A stretch of 64,000 nt of DNA from Breviolum minutum Mf 1.05b.01. Taxonomy: Eukaryota > Sar > Dinophyceae > Suessiales > Symbiodiniaceae. Location: the NCBI GenBank assembly GCA_000507305.1, contig DF239147.1:62001-126000 (forward strand). The letters are read 5' to 3'. The notes below the pieces were generated by a model. The model did no database searches, was not told the DNA's origin, and worked only from the letters and a program-made list of their open reading frames with translations. This document shows, piece by piece, positions 62,887 through 64,000 of this stretch (positions are counted from its first letter, which is position 1; every line of letters begins with the position of its first letter). The position numbers and the translations under genes are program-made.

Positions 62887-63009
62887 ATTGATGGATGAAA
62901 TTGTGCACCACCCAAGATGTATAAAACTGTGCAAACGTGTGTGAAACTGCGTAAAATAGTTGAATACATTAGCAACAGAAACGGGTGCTCTTCAGATTTC
63001 TTCCATCAG
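62887..63009. repeat. Family A element, copy 4, diverged
   Basis: TTGATGGATGAAATTGTGCACC left; AGATTTCTTCCATCAGCA right; the GATGTATAAAACTGTGCAAA core is kept and the centre expanded to 123 bp. Confidence 0.68.
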
Positions 63010-63224
63010 CACTTTGGTGTGAATGCGACACATGTTTCGAACTAGTTACCTCCGGTACACTGAAAACAAACGGCCATTCAGCCATCTACATAAATATTGC
63101 AGCTTCTGAAAACTCCTCCTTTTCTAGATGCTTTGCCAAACACGGTCAAGTAAACATCAACAAAATACTCTATAATGTCTTAAAACACGACTTATATCAT
63201 CGTGTTCATGTTCCAGAACAACTG

Positions 63225-63540
63225 CTACAACAAAAACCGGATTTGAAACTCCACGCTACACCCAACAGTGATTAGCCTCAACTGGGCAAGTGACTCTTCA
63301 GTCTCCTTCTCAGACTGTTGCATCTTCCCTGAACGGCAACAGGTGCTGTGAACAATTTTGTTGCTATCCAACATGTAGGAGCTCATGACTTTGAAGCATC
63401 CGAAAGCAAAAACAGAAGTTGAATTGAACATTGTGTTTGCGTTGGGGTGGACCGCAATTTTAGGATGACCACGTATGTAGTTGGTTTCTGGTCCCAAGGG
63501 ACATGTATCACAACATGGCTGGCTGTATCCACATACCATG
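63225..63540 (-). CDS. Candidate exons, two frames
   Basis: 63240-63400: SGKMQQSEKETEESLAQLRL then ITVGCSVEFQIRF. 63400-63560 in another minus frame: FQAWYVDTASHVVIHVPWDQ then KPTTYVVILKLRSTP. Both are protein-like and likely joined by splicing. Confidence 0.4.
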
Positions 63541-63829
63541 CTTGGAATACCTCAACAAATCAGGATGAGGCGGCCAAAGCGCCCCCCGAAAACCCTGACA
63601 GGAATGCCTGGATCATCCACTTACTCATGCAAGTTTGCTCAAAAATTAAGAGTTCTTTTTTATGAAGTAACTTGTATCATTACCTCAATCTACAATTAGT
63701 TTGAACATGTGATTGATTAACAAAAATGTCTGCAAATTTCCCTCATGAAGTTTAAATCACAAGTAAACAAAAAGAAACAAACAAAAACGTATCATGAATC
63801 ATGACCCCCCCAAAAAGGTGGCAGTGCTA

Positions 63830-63904
63830 TGCCGGCACCAAGCTCCATAGCTTGGAATCCATCCAATGTACCGAGGAGACTGCTCCACGACTTGACTTGC
63901 GACC
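63830..63904 (-). CDS. Candidate exon
   Basis: KSWSSLLGTLDGFQAMELGA then GIALPP; hydrophobic/Gly-rich, ends at a poly-G (minus) tract near 63810. Upstream edge meets family K copy 4. Confidence 0.38.
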
Positions 63905-64000
63905 AAGTCAATGGTGGGTGAATATTCCCATTTGAAAAATATGCGCAAGTCAAAATGGGTTCATCATGGTTCATCTTCCCCAATTTTCGGTGTGAAAATT
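63905..64000. repeat. Family K repeat, copy 4, cut by window end
   Basis: GGTGGGTGAATATTCCCATTTGAAAAATATGCGCAAG then TCATCATGGTTCATC; element continues beyond the window. Confidence 0.5.

Noticed and set aside
9163-63009. CRISPR array
   Set aside because: Repeats are dispersed over tens of kilobases, are palindromic elements of varying length, and lack regular spacers.
1-64000. Spliced-leader relic sequences at gene starts
   Set aside because: I looked for the dinoflagellate leader 3' end (TTTTGGCTCAAG) and saw no convincing copy.

Overview
The window looks like nuclear DNA of a dinoflagellate, possibly a Suessiales alga such as Polarella. That name is an inference and other algae are not excluded. 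Evidence: (1) one non-LTR retrotransposon at 10.2-13.7 kb joins an EEP endonuclease to a reverse transcriptase of a kind common in dinoflagellates; (2) AT-rich spacer is packed with short inverted-repeat elements and microsatellites; (3) coding signal comes as short islands of about 60-300 bp, not long ORFs; (4) no bacterial operons, rRNA or CRISPR were seen.

The dominant architecture is short exon-like islands separated by compact terminal-inverted-repeat (TIR) elements of about 50-130 bp. I named about a dozen families A-M. A: TIR GATGGAAGAAATCCTGCACC, 4 copies. B: CCATCCATGTATGGTATATT, about 18 copies including fragments. C: TACCCTCCCTGAAACTAACA, 10 copies. D, E, F, H: 2 each. G, J: 3 each. 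K: 4. I, M: 1 each. Several copies sit between two coding-like islands of the same strand, or begin within a few bases of one. This is what introner elements (intron-generating MITE-like elements) would look like.

Layout. 0-9.4 kb: small islands, mostly minus strand, with A1 between two of them. 9.4-13.7 kb: D1, C1 and the LINE, which is broken by a one-base frame change near 12.6 kb and a 52-N gap. 13.7-28 kb: scattered weak islands, elements, and a 278-bp GAT microsatellite. 28.5-32.3 kb: the most GC-rich tract, minus strand, with many frame switches, a lysine-rich segment and an acetyltransferase-like segment. 33-43 kb: islands, with the best spliced model at 37.0-37.8 kb (minus). 43.6-45.1 kb: a plus-strand and a minus-strand model with elements in the introns. 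46-54 kb: mainly minus-strand islands interleaved with B, C, E, G and H. 54.5-61.8 kb: mostly plus-strand islands, including a signal-peptide-like first exon and a polyglutamine tract. 62-64 kb: minus-strand islands.

Exon calls were made by eye from reading-frame quality and nearby splice signals. Products are mostly unknown and the exons cannot be assembled reliably into full proteins without transcripts. Only the LINE has a recognisable enzyme assignment.
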